Assembly (NCBI GenBank): GCA_037447655.1
Contig: JBBHKE010002052.1
Coordinates: 124,976-188,975, forward strand
Length of the DNA stretch: 64,000 bases
Origin: Zygnema cylindricum
Taxonomy: Eukaryota > Streptophyta > Zygnematophyceae > Zygnematales > Zygnemataceae
Direction of reading: 5' to 3'
Position 1 is the first letter of the stretch. Every line of letters begins with the position of its first letter. Positions 1-12,231 of this stretch are shown here, in pieces. A program made the translations under genes and the position numbers. The notes under the pieces are model-generated. The model was not told the origin of the DNA. It ran no database searches and was given only the letters and a program-made list of their open reading frames with translations.

Positions 1-1930
1 ACCTAATAACAGGAAAGCGCCATAAAGGCGCTTCGCAGTATGGTTGTAAATTAATCACGTCAACAATTAAATGTTGGTATGACGCTTCGCGGAAATACCG
101 CGAAAGGACAATAATCCAACACCCCCTTCCCCCCCCCCCTCTCCCCCTTCCCCTTCTCCCCCTCCCCTCTCCGCCTTCCCCCTCCCCCCCCTCCACCTCC
201 CCCTCAGGAAAAACAACCGCTTTTCCAAATGATTTCAAATCAAATTATTTTATGATTATTGTTATTTGGAAACCTAATGGAATATTTTATTTTATGTGGG
301 GAAAATAAAATTATACATGTAAACAAAAAAATATACAATGAAATATATATTTTATTTCCTTCTCCCAATGACCCTCTCTCTCCTCCCTCCTTTCTCCACT
401 TTACCAGACTCTTTTCCCTATTCTAGGCTACTTTCTTAGGGTTTTTCAAAAGCCCTCCAATGCCTATCTCTTCCCTTCCCTCCACCCCATCCTTTTCGAA
501 ATGTACGTCTTCTCCCTCTCCTGAAGCGATCAGATCGGATCAGAGATCAAGGAGAGGGAGGGAGGGGGAGGAGAGAGGAGAGAGAGGAGAGGAGAGTAGA
601 GAGGATATAGGAGAGAGAGAGAGTTTTTTTTTTGGTTACATCTGTCATAAAAAGCCTTGTTGTCACTTGTGGCCTTTACCAGTTTCTCCTCCACTGCCTT
701 ATTTACTGTCTTCGACTCCTACATTTTTGTCCTTACTCTTGCCTTACTAAAAAAGATTGCTCTTTTGTCTTTTGTTTCTGATCGCGTTGTCTTGGGGGCT
801 CAAAATTGGGGATCTGGTCGTCCCATACTATATCTTCACTTCCTTGTACCTCTCTTTGCTTTTACATTTTTTTCTCATTTGAAGGACGTTGCTCTTTAGC
901 GACTCCTCTCATGTTTTTTTCTTTTAATTTTTGTCCTACTACTTTTGTGGGGCACTAATGGGACTCGTGAGATTATGGCTCATGGTGGGCGTTTTCTTTG
1001 GAAGGGGTTGGCCACTTTTGTCCTGATCCGGATTTGGTGGATGGATCTGATTTTGATCTGATTTCTTTCCGCTTTACGAGGGCGTAGGTCACGTTATTCA
1101 AGCTTTTGGATCTCCACCCGAATTAGGTTGTCCTCCAGGCTAAAAATTTAAATGCCTTTTAATACTATGGATCGGAACACTATTTTATGAGAGCTTATGG
1201 ATGCTGCCTCCTTGGTTGTCCAAGTTTTCTCTTTTATGCAAGCGTTATATTCTTTGATCAATAGCCTATGTTTTTCTCATCGCATACTAGACTCCTCTTT
1301 TCTCAAAAAACAACACTTGTTAAGGCAACCCTCTTGTCCTTTGAGATTTTGTTTCCACTTTCCCCTCTCACCTCTTCCCTTCGTTGGTAAATGACAAAAT
1401 ATCATGGACCCCATATACCAAATTGTATCGGCCCATAATCTTTTCAAAAGTCGCTTGGTGGGACTTAACCTTATGGTTTAAACGTTTAAGTGTGTTGCGT
1501 GGTCACCTTTTGACATCCCTCCTTTTGTCACTTGCCCCCATGGTTTTAGACTTAGACTATAACACTTTCATAATAATAACAATAATAATGATAATAATTA
1601 TAATAATAATAGTAATATTAGTAATATTAGTATTAATAATATCAAGAATAATAATAATAATATAATGCGTTATGGGGCTTTTGATCGCAAGTTTGTGCCT
1701 AAGGATCTCATTAAGGCATCACTTCCCCTCTTGGTGGTGTTGGGTTTGCCATCTATCTATTCAATTTTAGAAACAACAATTTGTTTCAGTTTGAAAACCG
1801 ACATCAATGGTCCATGACGCTCGTCATCAACGATCTGGAAAGCATGCGACAAGTGGTCGCTTTCTTTTCTGCTCATGCGACTCAGTATTTTGAGACCGTA
1901 CCGTACTTTTTGAATCAGAGAGATAACAAT
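1..1930. other. Gene-free stretch with simple sequence
   Basis: A C-rich run at 120-206, a purine-rich GGGA/GAGA run at 545-625 and an ATAATAATA run at 1568-1665. Short open frames here are low-complexity or lack recognisable domains. Confidence 0.6.
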
Positions 1931-3155
1931 CATAGTTGTTCACACCGTTTAGTGCGAGCGCTTCAATCGCGACGAATTATATGTAACAAACGCATTGAAC
2001 GTTTTGAAAAAATAGTAAAAGTCGTTAATGAATTTTCGTCCGTATTATTTTGTGTTCGACCGCCTGTCAATTTGGGTTTGGAAAACGTCCGCGCGCCGCG
2101 AGGCGTTTTAAAGCGAAATGGGGGGGGGGGGCGACGTGGACGCTTCACACGAGGGTTTCACCCTTTCACACGGCCTCCGAAGGCTGAAAAGTGCACGGTT
2201 CAGTACAGTACGGTACAGTAGAGATTTGCGTATGATGGGTACAGGATTACCGATACGATTTTCGTAACGTAAAGCTATTTTAGTGCGTTATGAATCTTAT
2301 TAAACGTAGAATTGCCTTTAGACGTTACAGTACACCTTGAATCATTATTAGAGTAGAAGTTTTTTTAGCGTAAACAATTTTATGAGAATATATATGTATA
2401 ACACACCATGAGAGTATCGGAATCTCTTCACCGCATGGTATCGAACAATGGAAGATTGTAAAGCCAATCTCATATCTTGGCAAATGCAATATTTTTGACG
2501 AAGTCCGTCTGTCTGATACTATCTGACAAGCAGCCATGGCCGACTTCTCAGACAACATACGACTGCACAGAAATAAAGTACAAACCATGTACAAATGACA
2601 TTTTGGCAAGAAGAATCCCACCATCTGCAGCCTTCACGTGATCCCACTCCTCTCCTCGATTTCTGGGCATGGTTGCTTCTGCCGAAGTCTAGAAGAGAGG
2701 AAAGTAAAAAGCTTGAGAGGGAGGAGGGTAGGTTAGAGGGAGGCGGCGTCCGTGCGGTTTCGTTTTCAACATTCCATGGCGGCTTCTTTCAAAAAAAAAA
2801 TATACAAGACGTTCGTACATTTTCAAACTTACCGCGCGCAAATAGTGTGACATTTCAACGTCTCTTTTCGAAATGTCCGTGCATTTTCGAAAAAATTACG
2901 TAAATGTTCCGTGAAATTGCTGTTCAGTTTACTGGACAAAAAATACTAATAACTGTGACGTCTGTTTTCGTCAAATTTCGTACATTACCGTAAAATCTCG
3001 TACATTTTACGGGAAATGCTGTACTTTTTACTTAATTGTCCGTTAAGTTTACCGGACAGAAAGTACATCGCGATTTTTCGCGATTTTCTCAACAGTCACG
3101 AATTATACGTTTCAATCGGAAAAAAGGAAAAAAGCGCACGATTTGGACAACAGCG
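1931..3155 (-). mobile_element. hAT deletion derivative, copy C (1.2 kb, diverged)
   Basis: The left end CATAGTTGTTCACACC at 1931 and right end TTTGGACAACAGCG near 3155 align with copies A and B. Subterminal matches include the segment at 2000-2045 (matching 5440-5490) and 2620-2680, which matches the start of the BED-finger exon in A and B. The flanks share only ACAAT at their 3' side, so the target duplication is weak. It is older and more degraded than B. The open frame at 1781-2221 lies across its edge and is not a gene. Confidence 0.6.
2331..2358. mobile_element. TA-type MITE left end (T1), inside hAT copy C
   Basis: TACACCTTGAATCATTATTAG resembles the family end (compare T3). No right end was found. 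It sits in the part of hAT copy C that does not align with copies A or B. Confidence 0.3.
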
Positions 3156-3172
3156 GGTACAATTCAGAACAT

Positions 3173-3393
3173 TAGACCGTCGATCGTATTTAGTGTGTAT
3201 GTTTTTTTTGTCTCATAAAACATCTTTTCTCCGTACATACATGTCGGGTTGTGGATCTGACGGTTGCGATTGTAAGGTTGTATTCTCAGCTTACGAATGG
3301 CGGTCTTAAATTGAAAATTGGACAAATGTGTACAGAGATAAGATGTTTTCAGTGGCGAAAAAAACATACACGCTAAATACGATCGACGGTGTA
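3173..3393. mobile_element. TA-type MITE, copy T2 (221 bp)
   Basis: The inverted ends TAGACCGTCGATCGTATTTA and the complement of TAAATACGATCGACGGTGTA match over about 27 of 29 bases. The interior shares the motif CTCCGTACATACATGTCGG with copies T7 and T8. No coding capacity. Confidence 0.65.
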
Positions 3394-3603
3394 CTGTACT
3401 GTAGTGTTGAAGTTAATGTGCCATTTCGAACTAAAACGGCAAGTTGTTTGGTGTCACCGTGTCAGATAAAGCGTCGAGACGGGAACGTGCCTCGCGTTGG
3501 CACGCGAAAGCGGCATGGGATTTGATTCGTTGTAAAGACGGGGGTTAATTACGCGAACTTGATCTCCCGTGTTCAAACGACTTTGTGAACACACGAAACC
3601 TAC

Positions 3604-3908
3604 CATAGTTCAAAAGTAGGTGAAAGTAGGCCCATACAATATGCCTATTGTATGCAAAACATACAATATGACTTTAAGACCCATAGTGTATTTGGACCCA
3701 TTCGGACCAATTAAAACATTCGGAACAAAAATTGGACAAATTAAAAAATTCGGACAATAATTTTTTATTTAACCGTCAGATTCGGACGATCGGACGGTCG
3801 CTGATCAAAGTAGCGATCTAAGAAGATCACATGAAAAGCCCATAACACAACTTACGATAAAGGCGCCGACCAAAGGCCTACCATAAAAACGCCTACTTTT
3901 GAACTATG
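3604..3908. mobile_element. hAT-type MITE, copy H1 (305 bp)
   Basis: It has perfect 17-bp terminal inverted repeats CATAGTTCAAAAGTAGG, flanked by AAACCTAC and CAACCTAC (7 of 8). There is no coding capacity. Its ends resemble those of the nearby hAT copies (CATAGTTGTTCAAAA), suggesting mobilisation by the same transposase. Confidence 0.8.
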
Positions 3909-5208
3909 CAACCTACATTATGGGAAAGCGTCTCCAAAATAATGTTACATGTATCAATTGGCGCTAATGTTTTGTTGGCGTTACGCTGTTGAACCCAAAA
4001 AAGAGGTAATAACAATATTTGTTTCGTTCCACTAATAATTTTTTGACATCAAGGCCGAAATTAATTAACAATAACAATTTATTAGAATTAATCACTCTTA
4101 CTCAAGTTTTGTGATGTGGCTTGTTGTAAGCTTCTTAATTATAGTTATTGCCGTCACAAAATGATTTCAAGTCAAAAAAAAACGATGCCGAGAACACATA
4201 TAATTGCTGATTTTATCAAAAAGCGCGATGGTAAACCATCTGAGTCCATGGGAACAAAAGGATGTAAGAATCAGTTTGATTCTTGGCACTAGTAACGCTA
4301 ATTTTGTCTCAGTTTTCCTGCCCTTTGAACACAAAATAGCCCTCATCACAAAATAGAGTTATTAACACAATTTTTCCTTAAGGCTAATGTTTTTTGGCCC
4401 ACCATCATCCATGTCATTTAGAGTGGAAGTAAAACAATGAGTGCATAAACAATCATTAATTCTTAATTAATACTACTAGAATTCACAGTGTACAACCAGA
4501 AAATGTGTAAACACGGGGGTTGTAAGAAGAGGACACACAAAGAACTTATGTTCATATCACAATGCAACCATGGACGCAGTTTCATGCAAAATTCCTACAA
4601 TAGATAATATAAAGTCTCCGTACATCTACGTACAATGTCCATGTATTTTTGTACTTTTTAGGGTTATTTAAGGGGGGGTTTAAGGGTTTTTAGGGTACAT
4701 TCCCGTATATATGTGTACAACTGCCTTAACTCTTCGTACTTTTATGATTTTGAGGGTACACTTTCTATATATTTTCCGTGCTTTTCGAGATTTTTTAAGG
4801 ATTTTTTAGGGTTTAGGGGACAGTTTTTGTACGTTTTTGTATGTCGTACAACAAAAACTCTACGACATTTACAAAAAGTATAGAATCAACAAATATTACG
4901 TAAAAATCGCAGAAAATTCCAAATCCGTACGAGTTGAACAACTATGCAAAAAAGACAACATCCCTTCAATCTCATTTCATTCTAAAAACCAAAAAAAAAC
5001 AACTTGGTACAATTGATTTTTGTTTCCAAAACAAAACGTCCATAAAAACAGAGAGAGTTTTGCCAAGAGAGAGTTCTGCCAATTCACGATTTCTGTGGTT
5101 AAAATGCCTCAAGGAAGATGATCCCACAGTAGAAGATTAAATGAAAATGAAAAGTGGACATGAAACACATCATGGCAAAAAAGAAACGCGATGAAAAGAA
5201 TTTTCGAC
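3909..5208. other. No gene or recognised element
   Basis: A/T-rich sequence with scattered GTAC-containing motifs. No open frame has recognisable protein features. Confidence 0.5.
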
Positions 5209-5358
5209 CATAGTTCAAACAAACGAAAACAATTGGAAACAATAAATGTACTTAACGATATATAGGCATTATACACTAGAGTAAACCATACTATATCCTT
5301 TAGTACGGAAAAGACACATTTCGTCTATTCTCAATTGTTTCCGCACAATTAAACTATG
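5209..5358. mobile_element. Short inverted-repeat element next to hAT copy A (150 bp)
   Basis: Both ends begin CATAGTT, and a subterminal AAACAATTG motif is repeated in inverted orientation. It directly abuts the left target site of hAT copy A. No matching 8-bp flanks were found; it may be a decayed end fragment. Confidence 0.4.
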
Positions 5359-5905
5359 GTTCAAACCATAGTTGTTCAAAACGTACTCTACGCACGATTC
5401 GAACCCGCGTACAATACGTAGAAGCTTGAGAGGTCGATTTGAAAAAATCGTAAAAAACGTTAATGAATTTCTTTCCGTACAAATCCGTATATGTTAAAAA
5501 AAAAAAATTGAACATGTACAGCAGTTTGTACGCTTTCCGTTAAATGAGTGGAAAAAATAAACATGTATTCAAAATATTATCACACTTCATGTATGCATCG
5601 GAAAATCTACATCAACTGGTTAAAGACAAGTTTGTCAATGGATACTAGGCGACGTACATAGGCGCAGGTTCAATTCTTGCAAAATGCTATTTTTTTGTCA
5701 TAATAACTTTCGTTCACAGACAAGCAGCCATGACCTTCTCTCTCTACCTCTCCAAGAGCATGCAACTTCAAAAACACAAAGTACAGGCCATATGCAGATT
5801 CCATTTTTCATCATTCAACATTGCACGACGTAGCATATTATTAAAAAAAAACAAAAACAATCACATTAGAACAAAAAGAAATACATGTATGTCTTTCAAC
5901 TATTT

Positions 5906-8200
5906 TTACTCTAAATCTTCTTCCCCTACATCGAATTCCATCATGTCTTCATGTGAATCGTCTTCCGTAACCTCCCATTCCTCTTCTTCCCATTCTATCA
6001 GATTCTCTTCATAACCATCCCTAGTCTTCAGTAAAAGTTTGAGATTAGTGGAGACCCGTACGAGATCATTAGCCCCTTCATCCGTTAACCTATTTTTTTT
6101 TTTGAGTGAATATGGTCCTATGTCGACCAATTCTGCTCACAGGAGGTGGCAGTTGAGCACTATGCAAGTTTTTGGACTGCTACCTTTTACAATATAGGAG
6201 TGGCACACCCAAACTCTTGCCACCACTTCTATGCTGACATCTTCTTTGCACGAGATATTGTCACTTCCCTACCAAAAACTCCCTCGAACTCTCTATAGTT
6301 TGACAACTCTATGCGGCCACCATCTTACTCCTCCATATTTGGAAGGATCCTCTCCAACATTGTCTGAAAACCTTCTATAACAATTGCGTTGGCACTCTGC
6401 CCATATGCATGACTTTGATACTCCGGATCCAGTACAAAACCAGACGCATAAATGGGGCTATGCACCATCTTCCACCTCGCCAACCATGATGTCTTCATTT
6501 CTTCCAAAATTCTAATGCCCTCGTGAGTATTATCTCCTCCTGCGCAAGCTAAATTATCTAAAACTTGTCCAATGGCGTAAAAACCGTGGTAAACTTTCCC
6601 CACATTCCGGCCACCTCTGTCGCATTCCCTCATCAACCGTCTCATCAACCGCACCACAGGTTCCGAAATTGACACGACCTATGTCACTCTAACCCAAAAC
6701 TCCGTGCTCAAAATGTAGCACCTAATTTTAGCCCCCTCTATCTTGTACATAGGCTTGCCCACCCATTCCTTGAATTTGTCATCCAACATCAACCTCTCCA
6801 AACTCTCTTTCACATCTATTATCCTCTAAAGCATATTAAAAGTTATAGCAAACCTAGTCTCTCCAAGTTTCAGAAGCTGAAGTTTAGAAATTTTATTAAA
6901 CATTGCTACACTCATGTTATGATTAGTGATGAATCTCATAATTTCTTTTACCTCTCGGACAGGTTTGGAGATAAAGGTCAACCTACTCCATTCTTCCAAC
7001 ATCCAGTCCAGTACATGTGTAGTGCATGGCGTCCACATGATAGAAGGGTGCTTTGCCACGAGCAACGAGGCTTCAACCTTTTTCACTGTGGCAGAATCGA
7101 TAACAATCTGCACCAGATTCTCCACCGCTACCGCAAGTATTCCTTTTTCCAACACGGCACAAATGTAGTCGGCGTCCTTCCTTCGTCCACTACACCACGA
7201 ATCATTATTAGTGTCAAAGTCACTAATTTGGGTTCTTAAAATTTTATTTTTTTTCCGCAATTAGTATACATGATTTTCGAAAATAAATTAGCAACGTTAT
7301 TTAAGGACGTGGACCATAATCTGCCACGTCTCTTACACTGAATTAGAATCAATAACACTAGTTTTTTTTTTACGCTATTTAAACTTTCACACTAATAACG
7401 ATTCGCGGTGTAGTGTCCTCTGCCGTAAGGAACATGTCACCTTTCGGGGTGACAACTAAAATATTTAGCAAATAACTCGCATCTATTGCCGTCTACACGT
7501 TTAATGTGATTATGGCAGCGGTGACTTCAATGGTTTTCACATAACCTGACAAATTCTTCTTCACATTCGCCTTGGTCTCAAATAGGAAAAGATTTCTCAT
7601 TGCACTACGGATTGGTAACGTGTAATTCACACCTACATCACCACTCACTGCAGCTTCGAAATACGGGTCATCTAAAAATTTGAACAGCAATTCATTGGCA
7701 TAAAAAAATCGTGGCCCAAGCTAAATCTACCTCCTTCTTGTTTTGCATGCTGAATGCACTCTGTATTTTCGTCTGAACAACTCTTTCTTTAGTCCTTGGA
7801 GTCAATGGAAAACTGCACGTGAGTTCATCCATGTCACGGAGTACACGTTTCTCAGAGGAATTAGCTATTTGCCTTTGTCACCTGCGATAAACTCCTCTTT
7901 CACCTCGGCTGGACACATTGTGCAAGCTCTAATTCCTCCACACTTGACATTTCCAGTGAGATGATTTCTAATCCTAGTTGCTTGGGCGATAAATTTGAAA
8001 TTACAGTAAATAAAAACACATAATTTGTTTGCTATTAGAATCCCACCGTCTGGAGGCTTCACGTGGTCCCACTCCTCTTCTCGAACTCTAAGCATGATTG
8101 CTTTTTTGGAGGTCCTTGACTTCTTCGTCAATGGCTTCAACGACAGTTTACTAACTACTGCCGTGGCGTCGGGAATGGCGTCTTCCTTATATTTCCGCAT
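5906..8200 (-). pseudogene. hAT transposase remnant (BED zinc finger, DUF659-like core, dimerisation region)
   Basis: Reading leftwards: a BED-finger-like block at 8200-7865 (EEWDHVKPPDGG..., then RIRNHLTGNVKCGGIRACTMCP); an intervening piece at 7690-7493; a core at 7260-6826 with IVIDSATVKKVEASLLVAKH and WTPCTTHVLDWMLEE; a further open stretch at 6675-6325; then WWQEFGCATPIL and TSCEQNWS at 6210-6130 and NRLTDEGANDLVRVSTNLKL with an acidic tail at 6080-5906. WW..FG and S.CE.NWS are hallmark motifs of the hAT C-terminal dimerisation domain. Stops and frame changes occur between blocks, and a 221-bp MITE splits the core, so no intact enzyme can be made. Confidence 0.8.
7191..7411. mobile_element. 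TA-type MITE, copy T3 (221 bp), inside the hAT transposase
   Basis: Ends TACACCACGAATCATTATTA and complement TACACCGCGAATCGTTATTA. The interior carries GACCATAATCTGCCACGTCTC, shared with T4. It interrupts the minus-strand transposase of hAT copy A between its 7690-7493 and 7190-6826 coding blocks. Confidence 0.75.
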
Positions 8201-8831
8201 TCAACTGTTGAAGTATTTATGGCGGCTACTTTTTGAAAATTTGAAGAAGACTCCCGTACACATTTTGAACTTACGGCGCTCAAATAGTGTGACGCCGAAA
8301 CGTCTCTTTGTGGAAATGTTCGTAGACGTCGCGATAATTTCCCGTACATTCTGTGTACATTTTGTTCAGTTTACTGAACAGAAAGTTTGGAAACGCGCAT
8401 CAAATCATTTGGTCAACTACCGTACAATTTCTAAATTGAACAGCTACCGTAATTTGTCTATAAGTTGCCGTAAAAATTCAGTTCCAGTTTACAATAGACG
8501 TTTTTTTGCGATTTTATGAAAAGTCACGTACAATACGTAAAAACTGGAAAAAAGGAAAAAACACGCATATTGAACAACTAGGGTTTAAACAGCCCAACAG
8601 TGAAAAAATATATATTTATATAAACCTCGATAAAGAAAATACATATCCTCGTGCAAAGAACTTTTTTTTTTCGCCCAATCACGTGCAAAAAAATTATAAA
8701 TGACCCTAAACATATATACCCTATTTTAGATACCCGATTACGACCTTGTTTGGGTGTGCGGGACGGGTCCGGCGGGGTGCAGAAGGTCTCGCAAATGTAC
8801 GGAGACTTGTTTGATACCAATACTTTACGTT

Positions 8832-9015
8832 AAACCGTGAATCGTAATTAGCCTTATGTACCCTATATCGACACCCCAAAATTTTGACATTGATACCTTA
8901 AATAGAGTAAAATACACTATTTAAGCATGTGGGCCATAATCTGCCACGTCTCCCGGCACTATATTTGAATGAATGACGCTATTTTTTTCTTCACCCTAAT
9001 AATTTCTATAGTATA
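8832..9015. mobile_element. TA-type MITE, copy T4 (decayed)
   Basis: The left end reads AAACCGTGAATCGTAATTAG; the right end (CACCCTAATAATTTCTATA) is eroded. Interior GGGCCATAATCTGCCACGTCTC matches T3. It lies between hAT copies A and B. Confidence 0.5.
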
Positions 9016-9020
9016 ATAAC

Positions 9021-10232
9021 CATAGTTGTTCAAAATGTATTTTACGCACGTTTCGAACGAGCGTACAATACATAGAAACCGGAGAGGTCGATTTGAAAAA
9101 ATCGTAAAAAACTTTAATGATTTTTTTTCCGTACAAATCCGTACATTTAAAAAAAAATGAATTGAATATGTACCGCAGTTTGTACGCTTCCCGTTAAATG
9201 AGCGGTGAAAAACAATATGTAATTAAATTTTTATCACACCCTATTAATGTATCGAAACATCTACATCAACTGGTTAAGGACGAGTATACCGTTGAATGCT
9301 AGAAAGCGTACACAGGCGCAGGCTCAAATTCTGCGAAGTGCATTTTTATTATAATGAAATTGCTTAACCTTCACAGACAGGCAGCCATGGCCTTCTCTCT
9401 CTACCTCTCCGAGAGCATGCAACTTCAAAAAAACAAAGTTGCTTTGGTCCTTGGAGTCAGTGGAAAACTGCACGTGAGTTCATCAAGGTCATTCAGTACA
9501 TGTTTCTTAGAGGAATTAGACAATTTTTCGTTGTCACCTGCGATAAACTCCTCCTTCACCTCGGCTGGACACAATGTGCAAGCTCTAATCCCTCCACACT
9601 TGACATTTCCAGTGAGATGATTTTTGATCCTAGTTGCTTGGGCGATAAATTCGAAAATACAGTAAATACAAACACATAATATGTTGGCTACTAGGATCCC
9701 ACCGTCTGGAGGCTTCACGTGGTCCCACTCTTCTCCTCGAACTCTGGGCATGGCTGGTTTTTTGGAGGTCCGTGACTTCTTCGTCAACGGCTTCAACGAC
9801 AGTTTACTAACTACTGCCGTGGCGTCGGTAATGGCGTCTTCTGTGATTTTTCGCGTTCAACTGTTCAGGTAATAATGGCGGCTTCTTTTCGAAATTTGAA
9901 GAAGACGCTCGTACAAAATTTGAACTCACGGCGCTCAAATAGTGTGACGCCGCAACATCTCTTTTTGGAAATATTTGTAGACGTCACATTTTTTTCCCGT
10001 ACAATCCATGTACATTCTGTTCGGTTTACTGAACAAAGTACGGATACGTGTTTCAAATCTTTTGTAAACTACCGTACAGTTCCCGCAAAAATCTAACAGT
10101 TACAGTATTTTGTTTATTAGTTTCCGTAAAATGCCAGTTCAGTTTACAGTAGACGTTTTGCGTATTTTGAAAAGTCACGTACAATACAGTAGAAACTGGA
10201 AAAAATGAAAACGCGCGTATTGAACAACTAGG
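9021..10232 (-). mobile_element. hAT deletion derivative, copy B (1.2 kb)
   Basis: It has the same ends as copy A (CATAGTTGTTCAA ... TTGAACAACTAGG), with flanks ATAATAAC and CTAATTAC (6 of 8). The left 360 bp and right 350 bp align with copy A. Of the transposase only the BED-finger exon survives (minus strand, about 9796-9425, RIKNHLTGNVKCGGIRACTLCP); the catalytic core is deleted. It could only move if a relative supplied transposase. Confidence 0.75.
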
Positions 10233-10240
10233 CTAATTAC

Positions 10241-10537
10241 CATTGTTCAAAAGTAGGTGAAAGTAGGCCCATACAATATGTCTATTGTATGCAAAACAAC
10301 CTTAAGACCCATATTGTATTCGGACCTATTCGGACCAATTAAAACATTCGGACCAAAAATTGGACCAATTAAAACATTCGGACCAAAAAAAAATGTTTAC
10401 ACCGTCAGATTTGGACGACCGGACGGTCGCCGATCAAAGTAGTGATATAAGAAGATCACATGAAAAGCCCATAACACAACTTACGATAAAGGCGCCGACC
10501 AAAGGCCTACCATAAAAACGCCTACTTTTGAGTTATG
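10241..10537. mobile_element. hAT-type MITE, copy H2 (297 bp)
   Basis: Interior nearly identical to H1, with ends CATTGTTCAAAAGTAGG and CCTACTTTTGAGTTATG. It sits 8 bp right of hAT copy B. The flanking 8-mers CTAATTAC and GTAATAGC match at 5 of 8, so the duplication is eroded. Confidence 0.72.
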
Positions 10538-10554
10538 GTAATAGCGATTCTAAG

Positions 10555-11302
10555 GTGTAGATTTTACTTACCGTGCCGTACTTGCAGAATCAGGTAGGTA
10601 CAGTAGCTGCGATTGGTCCAAAAAAAGCCTACGCTTTCATTGGCGACCATTTTTTTTTGTTTTTTGTTTTTTCCTCAGCGAGTACGTCAAAAGAGAGTGT
10701 ACTTTTTAACTGATGCCATTCGTACAAAGTAGTAAACTGGACAATGGAAGCAAAAACGCACTAAAACGGAACTCAGCAATAAAGCTCGAAATTTTTCAAA
10801 CTCTTTGGAGCCGTTAAACAGATCGCACGAAATTCCTACTCATTAAGATTTCTCGCACAGTATGAGGATTTCTTGGGATTTGTTTTAACCTAATTTCCGC
10901 ATTTTTCGAATATGGAGCGTTTGAGTTGTTAGAACAATATTGCGACGAAACTACCCTAGGTTAAATAGGAAGAGTGATAAAAGAAAAAGTTTTTTTTTTT
11001 GTTTTGTTTAAAAGGAAAATTGAATGAAACTAAATAAACATTTTGAAAAGTAAGGGAGCTCTTTAAAGGTGAATATTTACAACTTTTTTTTTTTTTCCGT
11101 ATTAAAAAATCGGTCTTTTTTAAAAAAAAAATTGTTATGAGATGAATTTAAGATGAGAATTAAAGCATTTTTTGTTCAAATGAAACTTAAAATTATTTTA
11201 ATTATGTTTTTATATCTCATTAATAAAAAAAATTCATTAATTCTCATTAAAAAAATTAAAAATCATTATATCTCATTAATAAAAAAAAAAAATGAAATCT
11301 CA
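10555..11302. repeat. Direct duplication, left copy (about 750 bp, cut by the gap)
   Basis: Aligns with 12226-12970 at high identity (for example GTCCAAAAAAAGCCTACGCT in both), including the A/T-rich CTCATTAATAAAAAAAA tail. It stops exactly at the run of N. Confidence 0.8.
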
Positions 11303-11312
11303 NNNNNNNNNN
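11303..11312. other. Assembly gap (10 N)
   Basis: Ten Ns interrupt the A-rich end of the left duplication copy. A round 10-base run is probably a placeholder, so the true gap size is unknown. Confidence 0.95.
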
Positions 11313-11828
11313 CATGCCAGACTGGGAAAAGCATGTGGTGTGATTAATTGACTACCGCATGAAGGTAAAACATTCCATGATTTTTAAATTGGGATTTATC
11401 TCATTTCTTTTTTTATCTTACTTGATGCGATTACCTCTTAATTTTTTTTTTTTTCGCCCTGCCTTAATCGCATGTGATGCGATTATCGCTAACCGCCACA
11501 TGTCATACCTCCATTAGCGTAGTTCATTCTATTTTTTTCTTTACTCTATTTAGGGTTAAATTTTTAGTACCTTACAAAATGGAAGTACGCCATCAGTTAA
11601 TTAGTGTGGTGTACGAAAAGGGTCAGACCGTACAGAAGTGTACCGTTTTAAGTGAAAAAGTATAATTAATGAGTTTTGGTAGCCGCGGATGCATGAGAAT
11701 GTGCGCTCTAAAAAGGGGTTTTTATCGGGTTGTCAAATATCACGTTCGCACATATTCGTCCAGCAACCACGTTTCGATTGTGTGAACGTACGATTTGTGT
11801 ACAATTTGTCAGATTTTGTACGAATACC

Positions 11829-12010
11829 TATATTAGTGTAAGCATGTTTGCGACCGACATTTTTTTTTTTCAAAGACCCAAATTAGAATTATTAAACAAT
11901 TAGAATGTATGTTTTTTTTCAAAATTTTCAAATTCTTAATTAGCGTAAACCACGGTAATTTTTCATGTACGCTAAAGAAACTTCTACGCTGATAGCGATT
12001 GGCGGTGTAC
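11829..12010. mobile_element. TA-type MITE, copy T5 (left end damaged)
   Basis: The right end GATAGCGATTGGCGGTGTAC is intact and the left end is degraded (TATATTAGTGTAAGC). Its interior aligns with T6 in the same orientation, and T6 begins 2 bp later, so the pair is a tandem. Confidence 0.55.
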
Positions 12011-12012
12011 TG

Positions 12013-12231
12013 TACACCGCCAATCGTTATTAGCGTTGTGTACGCTAATTCCGTCCCGATATTTTTTTTTTATTCTCAAATAGAATTATCCACACTATTT
12101 TAAAAAAACCCTAATTCTCAATTAGAATGGACGATTTATTCGAAAATTTCCAAATTCCCAATTAGCGTAAACCACGCTAATTATTCGTATACGCTAAAAA
12201 TACTTACACGCTAATAACGATTGGCGGTGTA
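12013..12231. mobile_element. TA-type MITE, copy T6 (219 bp)
   Basis: Inverted ends TACACCGCCAATCGTTATTA match perfectly over 24 bp at each side. It forms a direct tandem with T5. Confidence 0.75.

Larger units (their letters stand above)
5367..8582 (-). mobile_element. hAT DNA transposon, copy A (3.2 kb, transposase-bearing)
   Basis: The ends are inverted: CATAGTTGTTCAA at 5367 and TTGAACAACTAGG ending at 8582. The flanks are GTTCAAAC (5359-5366) and GTTTAAAC (8583-8590), 7 of 8 identical, as expected for the 8-bp duplication made by hAT transposases. The element carries minus-strand transposase remnants and a MITE inserted at 7191-7411. Confidence 0.8.

Noticed and set aside
1781-2221. 146-codon plus-strand frame
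   Set aside because: It runs across the left edge of hAT copy C and ends in a poly-G and GTACAGTA-repeat region; no recognisable domain.
4660-4825. Telomere-like TTTAGGG motifs
   Set aside because: Only single or degenerate units (TTTAGGG, TTTTAGGG) occur, not a tandem array.
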